Program-made: the position numbers and the translations under genes | Notes under the pieces: generated by a model | Seen by the model: the letters and a program-made list of their open reading frames with translations, nothing else | What the model was told of the DNA's origin: nothing | The model's database searches: none | Assembly (NCBI GenBank): GCA_029547045.1 | Contig: JAKPQL010000077.1 | Location: 1 to 64,000, forward strand | Direction: 5' to 3' | Origin: Deltaproteobacteria bacterium | GTDB lineage: Bacteria; Desulfobacterota; Desulfomonilia; UBA1062 | DNA length: 64,000 nt | Shown: positions 1 to 9,686 of the stretch, in pieces | Layout: the number at the start of each line of letters is the position of its first letter | How positions within the stretch are numbered: the first letter of the stretch is position 1

Positions 1-420
1 GGCATCATGGAGGCCGCCAACAAGGGGGCATACGAAGCGGGCGGCCAGTCCGTGGGGCTCAACATCGTGCTCCCGTTCGAGCAGAAGCTCAACCCCTACA
101 CCACCATCCACATCAACTTCCGGTACTTCTTCGTGCGAAAGGTCATGTTCGTCAAGTACGCCATGAGCTACGTCATCTTCCCGGGCGGGTTCGGCACCAT
201 GGACGAGCTCTTCGAGTCCCTCACCCTCATCCAGACCGACAAGATCAAGCCGTTCCCCGTCATTCTCATCGGGTCGCAGTACTGGGCAGGGCTCCTGGCG
301 TGGATCAACGATACCATGCTATCCGAGGGCATGATCCTTCCCGAGGACCGGTGCATCTTCACCCTGGTGGATACGTCCGCAGACGCCGTGGAGATCATCA
401 GGAACTCCAAGGTGACCTGA
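1..420 (+). CDS. LOG-family protein (TIGR00730-type lysine decarboxylase-like), 5' end outside window
   Basis: The reading frame is open from the first base (G-I-M-E-A-A-N-K), so the listed ATG at 7 is internal and the N-terminal part with the Rossmann nucleotide-binding loop lies upstream. The visible 139 residues carry the family signatures GIMEAANKGA and PGGFGTMDELFE. Characterised LOG members hydrolyse nucleoside 5'-monophosphates of the cytokinin type to free base plus ribose 5-phosphate; the bacterial substrate is usually unknown. The PGGxGT loop and its following Glu form the phosphate and catalytic site in the family. It ends 20 bases before the converging proC. Cytosolic. Family assignment is firm, substrate is not. 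Confidence 0.9.
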   Translation, partial: GIMEAANKGAYEAGGQSVGLNIVLPFEQKLNPYTTIHINFRYFFVRKVMFVKYAMSYVIFPGGFGTMDELFESLTLIQTDKIKPFPVILIGSQYWAGLLAWINDTMLSEGMILPEDRCIFTLVDTSADAVEIIRNSKVT

Positions 421-439
421 AAAGATCTCCCGCTCCCGC

Positions 440-1246
440 CTAAGCATTCCCGGACAGGACCTCAGCCCTGCGGTACGCGGCCACCACGGCCTCCATGACC
501 GCCGAGCGGAACCCCTTCGCCTCAAGGACCCCGATTCCCTCGATGGTGGTTCCCGAGGGCGAGGTCACCATGTCCTTGAGCTGGCCCGGATGCCTGCCGA
601 GTTCCAGCACCATGGAGGCAGCCCCCCTCATGGTTGCCGCTGCGAGTCTCAAGGCCACATCCCGGGGAAGCCCCGCCTTCACGGCCCCGTCACAGAGCGC
701 CTCCAGGAACAGGAAGCAGAATGCCGGGCCCGAGCCCGACAGTGCTGTGACCGCGTTGAGGTGCTTCTCATCCATGTCCAGGCACAGGCCCACTGCGGAA
801 AAAATCTCCTGGACCGTGCGCCGCTCCTGATCCGAGCACGCCTGCGACGCAGCCATGACCGAGGCCCCCTCCAGGACCAGGCACGGGGTGTTGGGCATGA
901 CCCGGACGACCCTGGCGTCAGCGCCGAGGACCTGGGATATGGCCTTCAGGGTGATCCCGGCGGCGATGCTCACCACGAGTCTTCCACAAAGGGAGTCCTT
1001 CAGGTCGGCGAGCACCTTCAGGATCTGGTCGGGCTTCACCGCCAGGATCACCACATCCCGGCTACTCACTGCCTCGCGGGCCGTGGCGTGCGTGCCCACG
1101 CCGAATGTGGCCTGCAGGTGTTCCATGCGTTCAGGCCGAATGTCGAACACCCCAACTCCTTCGGCCCGGATCAATGCCTTCTTCATGAGCCCCGAGATGA
1201 TGGCCTCGGCCATGTTGCCTGCGCCGATGAATCCAAGTGACTGCAT
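440..1246 (-). CDS. proC: pyrroline-5-carboxylate reductase
   Basis: Last step of proline synthesis: NAD(P)H-dependent reduction of 1-pyrroline-5-carboxylate to proline in the cytosol. The protein opens with the dinucleotide-binding motif LGFIGAGNMAEAIISGL and contains the family C-terminal signature around ALSGSGPAFCFLFLEA, followed by VTSPSGTTIEGI. I start at the ATG at 1246 (MQSLGF) instead of the longer ORF start at 1315, because a strong ribosome site GAAAGGGGG sits just before it and the extra 23 residues are not family-like. It is 268 residues long, normal for ProC. It diverges from the TPR gene at 1355. Confidence 0.96.
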   Translation of the reverse strand: MQSLGFIGAGNMAEAIISGLMKKALIRAEGVGVFDIRPERMEHLQATFGVGTHATAREAVSSRDVVILAVKPDQILKVLADLKDSLCGRLVVSIAAGITLKAISQVLGADARVVRVMPNTPCLVLEGASVMAASQACSDQERRTVQEIFSAVGLCLDMDEKHLNAVTALSGSGPAFCFLFLEALCDGAVKAGLPRDVALRLAAATMRGAASMVLELGRHPGQLKDMVTSPSGTTIEGIGVLEAKGFRSAVMEAVVAAYRRAEVLSGNA

Positions 1247-1354
1247 GACGCCCCCTTTCACGCCGACATCTTCCACGGTTAGGGTTGCCACATTCTGCGG
1301 CCGCGCGTCAACCACGGCCGTATCGAAGGGTTTTCAGGTATAAACTTCCACGCG

Positions 1355-2248
1355 GTGAAAACCGATACTCCAGAGTATATGGACCGATCGCGCTATCTCA
1401 AGAAGATCCAGGGGGTGTTCTACGAGGAATCCACCATCACCCTGGGCACGGGTCACACCCAGAAGACCCAGAAGGTGAAGAACTACTGCCGGGCGGAGCA
1501 GGTGGACGAGGAGAAGGTCAAGCTCACCTTCCTGGGGAACGACGGCAATCCCACGGGTATCGTCATCGAACTGCCCTACGACGAGTTCCTCAAACGGTAC
1601 ACCCTGGATCCCAACTACCGCGTCAAGTCCAAGGAGGAGGCCGAGCACGACCGCCACGTGGCCATCGCCGAGAAGCACCGGTCCCGCGGCGAGCTCTTCT
1701 CCGCCGAATTCGAATACACCAATGCCCTCAAGGTGGACCCGGAGAGCATCAGGGCCAACTTCGGCATCGGCACCCTGTACATGGAGATGGGCGATACCGC
1801 AAAGGCCAAGGCCGTCTTCCAGAAGCTCTCCGAGATCGACGCCATCTTCGAGGAGGACAACAAGCACATCTTCAACGAGTTCGGCATCGAGCTGAGAAAG
1901 GCCAACATGGTGGAGGAGGCCCTGGCGAACTACCTGAAAGCCATCGCCATTTCGCCTTCAGACGAGCACCTCCACTTCAACGTGGCGCGCCTGTACTACG
2001 ACAAGAAGGACCTGGACAGCGCCATGGAATGGCTGAAGAAGGCCCTTGAGATCAACCCCCACTTCAGGGACGCCAGGAACTTTGAGGCCCTGATCCTCAG
2101 GGAGACCCAGGCACACAGCGCACGGAAAGAGACTGCCGGGGAAGGCGAAGCCCCCGAGGCGACTGACGACCCCGATGCCGCCCTGAGGAGAAGACGCCTG
2201 GAAGCCGGGCAAGACGCCACCCCCGAGAAGGCCCCCCCGAAACGCTAG
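1355..2248 (+). CDS. TPR-repeat protein of unknown function
   Basis: The 297-residue protein has no signal peptide. Residues 1-90 form a beta-rich domain (KNYCRAEQV, KLTFLGNDGNPTGIVIELP) resembling the small N-terminal module of deltaproteobacterial TPR proteins. Residues about 105-245 hold at least four TPR-like helical pairs with the usual A/G-Y-P spacing (ANFGIGTLYMEMGDTAKA, EALANYLKAIAISPSDEHLH, DSAMEWLKKALEINPHF). The tail is charged and rich in Ala, Pro and Glu, and probably disordered. It starts with GTG; the ATG eight codons in (MDRSRYLKK) is the alternative. TPRs bind proteins, and no partner is evident from the neighbours. Confidence 0.75.
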   Translation: MKTDTPEYMDRSRYLKKIQGVFYEESTITLGTGHTQKTQKVKNYCRAEQVDEEKVKLTFLGNDGNPTGIVIELPYDEFLKRYTLDPNYRVKSKEEAEHDRHVAIAEKHRSRGELFSAEFEYTNALKVDPESIRANFGIGTLYMEMGDTAKAKAVFQKLSEIDAIFEEDNKHIFNEFGIELRKANMVEEALANYLKAIAISPSDEHLHFNVARLYYDKKDLDSAMEWLKKALEINPHFRDARNFEALILRETQAHSARKETAGEGEAPEATDDPDAALRRRRLEAGQDATPEKAPPKR

Positions 2249-2504
2249 GCCACGGGCCTTTCACCCTCACCGCATCTCCCCCGGGATCCATCCACTCCTC
2301 CATTCTGAACTGCCATTGCACCCCCTGCAGGGCAAAAAAAAAGCAGGCCAGCGATTGACCTGCGAACATATGAGGAGGTTCTACGGGGAATGAATCTTGA
2401 AGAACCTAGTATTCTCTATCGTCACGTTCCGGGATGACTTAAGGGGGAAATGCCGGGGATTCTCTTTTTCCTATACGCCCCGGATTCATGGTATAGAACA
2501 TGGC

Positions 2505-3797
2505 ATGCACACGCAGGTTCCCCCTCTCGCATTCAGGGCGAGGCCCAGGGCCGTCGAGGACCTCCTGGGGCAGGAAGAGGCCAAGGCCCTGCTCAGGGAC
2601 TTCTCCCGGGGAGCGTTCCGCTCCGCCATGCTCTGGGGCCCGCCGGGCTCGGGCAAGACGAGCGTGGCAGGCATCATCGAGGGGCTCTATCCCGACGCAT
2701 ACGTCACCATCCATGCCGTCACCGCAGGGGTGCAGGAGATCAGACGAGTCACCGGCATGGCGGACAAGGCACTGCAGAAGCCCATCGTCTTCATCGACGA
2801 GATCCACCGCTTCAACCGTGTCCAGCAGGACGCACTGCTCCCCTTCGTGGAGAACGGCGCCATCATCCTCATCGGCGCCACCACGGAGAACCCCTCCTTC
2901 GCCATCACCTCACCGCTCCTGTCCAGAACCCAGGTCATCGTCCTCAAGGCACTGGGCGCGTCCATCATCGAGGAGATCCTGCAACGGGCCATGGCACGCG
3001 ACGAAATCGTCGCATCCCTGGGCAAGACCGTATCGCCCCCCTGCATCGCAGCCATGGCAAGGGCCGCGGACGGCGATGCCAGGGCGGCGTTGAACATGCT
3101 GGAGCTGGCCCTTGACGCCATCGAGGCGAAGCACATCGACCTGGACGACCTCAAGGGTCTCATGGAGCGGCCCCTGTACCACGACCGGACCGGCGAGAAC
3201 CACTACGACCTCATCTCCGCCTTCCACAAGTGCGTGCGCGCCGGCGACGTGGACGCAAGCATCTACTGGCTCGGAAGGATGCTGGAGGCTGGGGAGGACC
3301 GGCTCTTCATCCTGCGCCGGATGATCCGGATCGCCTCCGAGGACGTGGGCATGGCCGACCCGAACGCGCTGCGCATGGCGGTGAGCGCCAAGGAGGCATT
3401 CACCTTCGTGGGCAGCCCGGAAGGGGAGATCGCCCTGTACCAGACCGCCGTCTACCTCGCCTGCGCCCCCAAGAGCAACGCTGTGTACCTTGCCGAGAAG
3501 AACGCCAAGCGTCTGATCCGGGACACGGGAACCCCAGGTGTGCCCATGGCGCTCCGCAACGCCCCGACCAGGCTCATGAAGGAACTCGGCTACGGCAAGG
3601 GGTACGTCTATGCCCACGACGACCCGGAGGGCGCTCTCACCCTGAACTATCTCCCCGAAGGGATCGACTCAGCGGAGCTCTACCGCCCGAAAGGCGCTGG
3701 GTTCGAAAAACGCATACAGGAGATTCTCGATGCTCGCGAAAAGGCTAAGAGAGCTGGGACAGGATCATATCGCAAGACTCCTCGAGGGGGAGGCTGA
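2505..3797 (+). CDS. rarA: replication-associated recombination protein A (AAA+ ATPase)
   Basis: RarA/MgsA is a clamp-loader-like ATPase that acts at stalled replication forks and gapped DNA. Walker A GPPGSGKTSVAG and Walker B IVFIDEIHRFN are intact, with the sensor-1 region IILIGATTENPSF and the family segment RPLYHDRTGENHYDLISAFHK. I start at ATG 2505 (MHTQVPPLAFRARPR), since RarA proteins begin with 'PLA.R.RP', rejecting the 36 extra residues of the track ORF. It is 430 residues long, normal for the family. Its last 68 bases overlap the next gene, whose ribosome site (AGGAG) lies inside rarA, suggesting coupling. Confidence 0.95.
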   Translation: MHTQVPPLAFRARPRAVEDLLGQEEAKALLRDFSRGAFRSAMLWGPPGSGKTSVAGIIEGLYPDAYVTIHAVTAGVQEIRRVTGMADKALQKPIVFIDEIHRFNRVQQDALLPFVENGAIILIGATTENPSFAITSPLLSRTQVIVLKALGASIIEEILQRAMARDEIVASLGKTVSPPCIAAMARAADGDARAALNMLELALDAIEAKHIDLDDLKGLMERPLYHDRTGENHYDLISAFHKCVRAGDVDASIYWLGRMLEAGEDRLFILRRMIRIASEDVGMADPNALRMAVSAKEAFTFVGSPEGEIALYQTAVYLACAPKSNAVYLAEKNAKRLIRDTGTPGVPMALRNAPTRLMKELGYGKGYVYAHDDPEGALTLNYLPEGIDSAELYRPKGAGFEKRIQEILDAREKAKRAGTGSYRKTPRGGG

Positions 3798-5088
3798 CCG
3801 GTCCCGGCGGGAACTGATCGAGAGGGACCTCGTGGGGGTGGATCTGGATCTCGTGTCCCGGCTCGTGCGCGGAGATTCGCTCTATACGCCCCCTGGGGGG
3901 GAGGTGGAGCCCGCCGACATCATCCCTGCATCCTTCGCATCCTCTGCCGAGGCGAAAGAAGCAGTCTCCAGGGGCAGTGATCTGCTGGCCTCCGGCAGGG
4001 TGGCTGCCGTCATCGTGGCAGGAGGCCAGGGTTCCCGCCTGGGCATTGATGCACCCAAGGGGGTCGTGGAGGTCACCCCGGTGAGGGGGAAGAGCCTGTT
4101 CTGCCTGTTCGCCGAGAAGATCCTGGCCTTGAGAAGGCGCTTCGGGCACGCCGTCCCGCTGTTCATCATGACCTCCCGGGAAAACGACGCCCCCACCCGC
4201 ACCTACTTCCAGGAAAGGGGCTTCTTCGGCCTGGGCAGCCAGAACGTTCACTTTTTCGTCCAGGGCATGCTCCCCTCCGTCACCCCCGAGGGGAGGTTCA
4301 TCCTCAGCGAAACCGGCGGCGTCTTCATGAATCCCGACGGTCACGGAGGCACCTTCCGCGCCCTGCGGGACAACGGGTGTCTCGGCCTCATGGCATCTCT
4401 CGGCATCGAGGAGATCTTCTATTTCCAGGTGGACAACCCCCTGGTGAAGGTGTGTGACCCCCTGTTCATCGGCCTGCACAGCGCGAACGGGGCACAGATG
4501 TCCACCAAGGTGGTGAGGAAGGCGTCCTATGACGAACGGGTGGGGGTGATCGTGAAACAGGGGGGCAGGACGTGCCTGCTCGAATACAGCGACATGGCCG
4601 ACGAGGTCCGCTATGCCACGGACCACAGGGGCCACATGCTCTACTGGGCAGGGAACATGGCCGTCCACATGATCCGGAGGGACTTCGCCGAGACCGTCAC
4701 GTCCCGGGGCACGGAGCTGCCCTTCCATCGGGCAGCCAAGAAGATCGTCGGGCTCGACGCCGCGGGCAATCCAACCCGGATGGACGGCATCAAGTTCGAG
4801 TCGTTCATCTTCGACGCCCTGCCCCTGGCACGCCGGAGCGTCACCCTCGAGGTGGCCAGGGAAGAGGAGTTCGCGCCGGTGAAGAACATGACCGGGACCG
4901 ACTCCCTGGTGAGCTCACGACAGCTTCAGAGCAACCTGCATGCCTCATGGCTGGGAAGGATGGGCGTGGACGTGCCCGCGGGCGTCCTCGTGGAGATCAG
5001 CCCCCTGTTCGCCCTGGATTTCGAGGAACTCCAGCACAAGCAAGACCGGATTCCCCGGTCCATTCAGGAAGATACCTATGTCGGATGA
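3730..5088 (+). CDS. UDPGP-type UTP:sugar-1-phosphate uridylyltransferase (UAP1-like)
   Basis: Catalyses UTP plus hexose (or N-acetylhexosamine) 1-phosphate to UDP-sugar plus pyrophosphate in the cytosol. The nucleotide loop is VAAVIVAGGQGSRLG followed by APKG, and YFQVDNPLVKVCDPLFIG matches the eukaryote-like UDP-GlcNAc pyrophosphorylase/UDPGP family rather than bacterial GalU or GlmU. At 452 residues it is typical of UDPGP type 1. Substrate (GlcNAc-1-P or Glc/Gal-1-P) cannot be settled. The ATG at 3730 is preceded by CAGGAG within rarA. Its 3' end overlaps the next start by 11 bases. Confidence 0.88.
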   Translation: MLAKRLRELGQDHIARLLEGEADRSRRELIERDLVGVDLDLVSRLVRGDSLYTPPGGEVEPADIIPASFASSAEAKEAVSRGSDLLASGRVAAVIVAGGQGSRLGIDAPKGVVEVTPVRGKSLFCLFAEKILALRRRFGHAVPLFIMTSRENDAPTRTYFQERGFFGLGSQNVHFFVQGMLPSVTPEGRFILSETGGVFMNPDGHGGTFRALRDNGCLGLMASLGIEEIFYFQVDNPLVKVCDPLFIGLHSANGAQMSTKVVRKASYDERVGVIVKQGGRTCLLEYSDMADEVRYATDHRGHMLYWAGNMAVHMIRRDFAETVTSRGTELPFHRAAKKIVGLDAAGNPTRMDGIKFESFIFDALPLARRSVTLEVAREEEFAPVKNMTGTDSLVSSRQLQSNLHASWLGRMGVDVPAGVLVEISPLFALDFEELQHKQDRIPRSIQEDTYVG

Positions 5089-7270
5089 GACCATACGGCG
5101 GGTGAGGGTAACGAAACGCCACACCATCGAACTCAAGGAAACGAAGTGGGACATCATCATCTGGCTGGGGAGCTTCGTGGTGCTCGGCTTCGTCATCGTC
5201 TTCGCCCTGTACTCCTACCGGGGGGTGGAGCGGGAGATGGCCGCCCAGTTCAACCGAGAGCAGGGCCTGCTGGCGCGCCAGACTGCCACGGGCATCGAGC
5301 AGTACATGCACGACATCACGAACATCCTCAGCCTCACCACCCACATCGAGCGAGTGGCCGAAGGCGACCCTGATGCCATCAGGACCGCGGTGCAGAACGC
5401 GTACTCGTCGCTGAAGAACAAGGTGGTGTTCGTCTTCTGGGAAGACAAGGACGGGGTCATGCGCATTCACCACCCGCACCAGCTCCTGCCCGGACTGGAG
5501 GGAAAGGATTTCAGCTTCCGCACCTATTTCCGGGTGGCCAAGGAACTGGGCGTGCCCTTTGTCTCGGACATCATCCTGGTAGGGGGAGAGCAGTACTACG
5601 ACATACCGGGCAGGTTCGAGACCTTCATCATCTCGTTTCCGCTCAAGGGAAAAGACGGCAGGTTCAACGGTGTCATCGGGTGCGCCATAGACCTCTCCAA
5701 CATCACGGTCAACTACGTGGCCCCCATACGGCCGTCCAAGTCGGGCTATGTCTGGATGCTGGACGAGACGGGCATGGTGCTCTTCCACCCCAACCCCAAG
5801 TGGATCGGGCTGAACCTGAACGACCTCATCATCGGACTGAAGAAGAACGGGGTCAAGATCTCCGGGGTGGAGGAGATCAGGCAGGCCATGGAGCTGAAGA
5901 ACGACGGCATGTACGAGTTCACCTTCCCCAACTATCCTGACCCCGAACCGGTGAAGAAGCTCCTGGCCTTCTCGTCCGTGCACTTCCTGAACAGGCGGTG
6001 GGTCACGATTGCCACCTCGCCGTACAGCGAGGTGATCTCGCTCATGTCGGGCACCTTCCGCAACACCCTGGTGCTGGGCTCGGTGAGCATCGGGTTCGTG
6101 CTCATCGCCACCATAACCATGCTCAGGATCAACAGGGCCCGTGCGGCCGCCTCGGAACGGAACATCTGGGCCGACAAGGTGCTTGTCGCCCACAAGCGGA
6201 TGGAGACGATCTTCAACGGCGTGCCCCACTACCTGGTCATGATCGACGCGGCCTTCACCATCACGGACATCAACCAGCGCCTGTGCGACCTGTACGGGCT
6301 CAGGCGGGAAGACGTCATAGACAAGCACTGCTCGCTGGACTTCTCCGAGTCAGAGCGCATCTGCCACACCAGGCTCGCGGAGCAGTGCTTCAAGACGGGT
6401 GAGATCGTGACGCAGCTTGACACCCGGATGGACATCGGCGGGAAGCCATATTTCTTCGACATCAGCGCCATACCGCTGTTCGGCTCCGAAGGCGAGGTGG
6501 ACTATGTGGTGCAGTACGCTGTGGACATCACGGAGAAGAAGGCGCTGACAGAAAAGCTCATCCAGGCGGAAAAGCTCGCCGCGGTGGGGCAGATGTCCGC
6601 CCACGTGGCACACGAGATCCGCAACCCGCTCACCTCGGTGCTCCTGCACTCCGAACTGCTCGAGGACGAGCTCAGGGAGATGGAAAAGAACGAAGAGGCC
6701 CTGGAGCTTCTCAAGATCATCGAGGGCGAGATCGACCGCCTCTCCCAGGTCACCGACGAATACCTCTCCTATGCCCGGCTCCCCCACCCCAAGAAGCAGC
6801 TCGTCAACCCCCACGGCGAGGTCTCGTCCATTGTCGCCATGCTCATGCCGGAGCTCAAGCGCAGGAACATCGAAACCGTCATAACCTGCCCGGAAAAGCT
6901 CCCGAACATACTGATAGACCGTGGACAATTCAAGCAGCTTTTGATAAATCTCATCAAGAACGCGGAAGACGCCATGCCGTCGGGAGGCTCATTGGAACTT
7001 TCCCTCATGGGAATCAAGGACAATATGCTGCTCCTGGTCAAGGACACCGGATACGGTATCCCCCCCGAGATCTCACGGAGGATCTTTGACCCCTACTTCA
7101 CCACCAAGGACAACGGCACCGGACTGGGTCTGGCCCTCGTCCAGTACATCGCCAACGCCCACGACGGGTGGGTGGATGTGGAAAGCCAGAAGGGCACAGG
7201 ATCCACCTTCATCGTCTCTTTCCCCTTCCACAAGGAGACGGCGCATGCTTCCGAGGGAGCGGGCTCATGA
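5078..7270 (+). CDS. membrane sensor histidine kinase (Cache-PAS-HisKA-HATPase)
   Basis: 730 residues. One membrane helix near residues 26-46 (IIIWLGSFVVLGFVIVFALY), a periplasmic sensor of about 300 residues with Cache-like features (LEGKDFSFRTYFRVAKE; SGYVWMLDETGMVLFHP), a second helix near 330-350, a PAS domain (about 375-495), then HisKA with phosphoacceptor His near 512 (HVAHEIRNPL) and an HATPase domain with N box (LINLIKNAEDAM), G1 (VKDTGYGIP) and G2 (GTGLGLALV). I start at ATG 5078 because GGAAG precedes it; the track ORF begins earlier in an overlapping frame. The secreted protein and NtrC-type regulator that follow overlap it in ATGA/GTGA fashion, so they likely form one pathway. 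The small-molecule ligand is unknown. Confidence 0.93.
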   Translation: MSDETIRRVRVTKRHTIELKETKWDIIIWLGSFVVLGFVIVFALYSYRGVEREMAAQFNREQGLLARQTATGIEQYMHDITNILSLTTHIERVAEGDPDAIRTAVQNAYSSLKNKVVFVFWEDKDGVMRIHHPHQLLPGLEGKDFSFRTYFRVAKELGVPFVSDIILVGGEQYYDIPGRFETFIISFPLKGKDGRFNGVIGCAIDLSNITVNYVAPIRPSKSGYVWMLDETGMVLFHPNPKWIGLNLNDLIIGLKKNGVKISGVEEIRQAMELKNDGMYEFTFPNYPDPEPVKKLLAFSSVHFLNRRWVTIATSPYSEVISLMSGTFRNTLVLGSVSIGFVLIATITMLRINRARAAASERNIWADKVLVAHKRMETIFNGVPHYLVMIDAAFTITDINQRLCDLYGLRREDVIDKHCSLDFSESERICHTRLAEQCFKTGEIVTQLDTRMDIGGKPYFFDISAIPLFGSEGEVDYVVQYAVDITEKKALTEKLIQAEKLAAVGQMSAHVAHEIRNPLTSVLLHSELLEDELREMEKNEEALELLKIIEGEIDRLSQVTDEYLSYARLPHPKKQLVNPHGEVSSIVAMLMPELKRRNIETVITCPEKLPNILIDRGQFKQLLINLIKNAEDAMPSGGSLELSLMGIKDNMLLLVKDTGYGIPPEISRRIFDPYFTTKDNGTGLGLALVQYIANAHDGWVDVESQKGTGSTFIVSFPFHKETAHASEGAGS

Positions 7271-8322
7271 GACTGCTCTGGCCGTGTATCTGCCTGATGC
7301 TCCTGCTGCCAGCGGACATCCATGCCGCACGGGTCGTGGTGGCGGTGCCCCAGGGCATCTCGGAGGTGCGCCTGCTGTCTGCGGGAACGGCCGCAGTGCT
7401 CGACCTGCTCAGGGAACGACTCCAGATCCAGCTCAAGGACTCCAGCGAGCGCACCCAGGTGGACCGGCTCGAAAGGGAGGTTGCACAGGCAACTGCGGCC
7501 ATCACCTCCGCGGAAAAGGCCTATGCTGACCAGATCGAGGCCCTCAGGAAGCAGTACATAAGGGACATCTCGCTGACCATCCATTCGGCAGATGACCAGA
7601 TAACACCTGAATCCGCCCTCGGCGAGATCGCCTTCGTCTACACGGTGCACAACGGATCCAACAGGATCATCAGCGACATCACGTACAAGCCCCAGGTCGG
7701 CGCCCTGAACCTGCCCATCACTTCGTCCCTGGTCATGGAGTTCCTCAACCCGAGAACCCTCATCTACGGACTGGGTCCGGGGGAGAGTCTCTCCAACCAG
7801 GGTGGAGACCCGGAGCGTTTCTCCTTCTTCCTGAGCGAGCTCAAGGGCAATGAGATCAAGCAGATCAAGGCGTCCATGCCGGCGGGTTTCTCCATACAGA
7901 TAACGGATATCCACTTCGTCTCCCAGAAGGGATACAAGGGCCAGTCAAAGATCATGGACGTCAGCGAGGCCTTTGCCGGGCAGCTCTGGGCATACCGGTC
8001 AGCAGCACAGGAGGCGAGGGATAGCCACACCCGGAAGACCGAGGCCCTCGCCCGTGCGAAGAAGGTCTTTGCCAGCGAGACAAAGGGAAGCCTGGACGAG
8101 TTCCGCAGCAGGTCATCGGACCTGAAAACTACCTCGGTGCGCTACAGGGCATCGGTGAAGCCCAAGAAGCTCACCGCCACCATGGACCCAGTGGTGCCGG
8201 GGAAATATTTCGTGTACGCCCCTGCGACCAGGGGCAAGGCAGCTTTCCAGGAGGTCTCTGTTACCAGAGGGACCACGAAACTCACCATCGAGACCCTGAA
8301 AAAGGACCCCTTCGAGCCGTGA
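7267..8322 (+). CDS. secreted coiled-coil protein of unknown function, between kinase and regulator
   Basis: I do not recognise a family. ATG 7267 overlaps the kinase stop (ATGA); the track ORF start is upstream and spurious. Residues 1-20 are a clear signal peptide (LLWPCICLMLLLPADIHAA), giving a periplasmic protein of about 330 residues. A coiled coil spans roughly 65-105, a central region about 110-235 looks beta-rich (GEIAFVYTVHNGSNRIISDITYKP), a second helical stretch covers about 240-300, and the end is beta-like. Its position between a periplasmic sensor kinase and its regulator suggests it modulates the sensor, as lipoprotein partners do in other two-component operons. This is inference only. 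Confidence 0.8.
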   Translation: MRLLWPCICLMLLLPADIHAARVVVAVPQGISEVRLLSAGTAAVLDLLRERLQIQLKDSSERTQVDRLEREVAQATAAITSAEKAYADQIEALRKQYIRDISLTIHSADDQITPESALGEIAFVYTVHNGSNRIISDITYKPQVGALNLPITSSLVMEFLNPRTLIYGLGPGESLSNQGGDPERFSFFLSELKGNEIKQIKASMPAGFSIQITDIHFVSQKGYKGQSKIMDVSEAFAGQLWAYRSAAQEARDSHTRKTEALARAKKVFASETKGSLDEFRSRSSDLKTTSVRYRASVKPKKLTATMDPVVPGKYFVYAPATRGKAAFQEVSVTRGTTKLTIETLKKDPFEP

Positions 8323-9674
8323 ACAGCCTGACGAAAAAGATCCTGGTGGCGGACGACGAGATCGGCATCCGCCAGTCGCTGAAGAAGATCCTGGAAAAGG
8401 AGGGGTACGAGGTCCTCACCGCCTCCAACGGCGAGGAGGCCTTCAAGGCCATCCGGTCGAACAGCATCGACCTGCTCATCTCGGACATCCGCATGGCCGG
8501 CATGGACGGACTCGAGCTGCTCAAGGTCTGCAAGTCCATCTCCCCCTACACCGAGGTCATCATGATCACGGGCTATGCATCGGTGGACACCGCGGTGGAC
8601 TCCATGAAGCAGGGGGCCTACGACTACATCACCAAGCCCTTCAAGAAGGCGGACATCCTGAAGGCCGTCCAGAAGGCCATCGAGAAACAGATCCTCACCA
8701 TGGACAACGTGAAGATGAAGGAGCGCATCGAGGCCATGGAAGCAGCCCCGCTCTTCGAGACCGCGAGCCCTGCCATGAAGAAGCTCGTGGAGGTCGTCCA
8801 GCAGGTGGCGCCCAGCCAGGCCACGGTCCTCATCATGGGCGAGTCGGGTACGGGCAAGGAGGTGATCGCCGACATGATACACAGGCTCTCGCCTCGCTCC
8901 GGCAGGCCCATGGTCAAGGTCAACTGCGCGGCCATCCCCGAGACCCTCATCGAATCCGAGCTGTTCGGATACGAAAAGGGCGCCTTCACCGGGGCCGCGG
9001 GCAGGAAGGAAGGCCGCTTCGAGGTTGCCGACAAGTCGAGCATCTTCCTGGACGAGATCGGGGAGGTGCCCCAGGCCGTGCAGGTGAAGCTCCTGCGTAT
9101 CCTCCAGGAGGAGACCTTTGAGCGCCTTGGCAGCAACAAGACCATCAAGGTGGACACCCGCATCATCGCGGCCACGAACAAGGACCTTGCCGACCTGGTC
9201 AAGAAGGGCCAGTTCCGCGAGGACCTCTACTGGAGGCTGAACGTCATCGCCCTGCAGATCCCCCCCTTACGGGAGCGCAGGGAAGACATACCCAACCTGG
9301 TCCAGCACTTCATCAACCGCTTTTCACGCAAGAACGAGAAGGAACTCAAGGGCATCGAGTCCAAGGCCATGGAGATCCTGCTGGGCTACGAGTGGCCGGG
9401 GAACGTGCGCGAACTGGAGAACGTCATCGAACGCAGCGTGGTGCTCGACCGCGACGGCATCATCGGCCCGGACGACCTGCCCGCGCAGATCCAGACCGCC
9501 AGCGCTCCGGCCATGGAGTCGGTGACCATCCCCCTGGGCACGCCCCTGGAAGAGGTGGAGCAGATCCTCATGGAGGAGACCCTGCGGCGCACCAAGGGCG
9601 ACAAGGGACTGGCCTCCAAGCTGCTGGGCATCTCCACCCGGACGTTGTACCGGAAGATGGACAAGAAGGAATAG
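8319..9674 (+). CDS. NtrC-family sigma-54-dependent response regulator
   Basis: 451 residues in three domains. The receiver (1-120) has the acidic pocket (VADDEIG), the phosphoacceptor Asp in LISDIRMAGMDG and the KPF lysine. The AAA+ activator domain (about 140-370) has Walker A GESGTGKE, the sigma-54-contacting loop GAFTGA and arginine-finger region REDLYWRLNV. A Fis-type HTH ends the protein (GLASKLLGISTRTLYRKM). GTG at 8319 overlaps the preceding stop (GTGA). It should activate RNA polymerase-sigma-54 when phosphorylated by the kinase at 5078; the target promoters are not visible here. Confidence 0.95.
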   Translation: MNSLTKKILVADDEIGIRQSLKKILEKEGYEVLTASNGEEAFKAIRSNSIDLLISDIRMAGMDGLELLKVCKSISPYTEVIMITGYASVDTAVDSMKQGAYDYITKPFKKADILKAVQKAIEKQILTMDNVKMKERIEAMEAAPLFETASPAMKKLVEVVQQVAPSQATVLIMGESGTGKEVIADMIHRLSPRSGRPMVKVNCAAIPETLIESELFGYEKGAFTGAAGRKEGRFEVADKSSIFLDEIGEVPQAVQVKLLRILQEETFERLGSNKTIKVDTRIIAATNKDLADLVKKGQFREDLYWRLNVIALQIPPLRERREDIPNLVQHFINRFSRKNEKELKGIESKAMEILLGYEWPGNVRELENVIERSVVLDRDGIIGPDDLPAQIQTASAPAMESVTIPLGTPLEEVEQILMEETLRRTKGDKGLASKLLGISTRTLYRKMDKKE

Positions 9675-9686
9675 CCGCCCGTACCG

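Noticed and set aside
4997-6328. 443-residue minus-strand ORF
   Set aside because: Antisense to the Cache histidine kinase; no motif.
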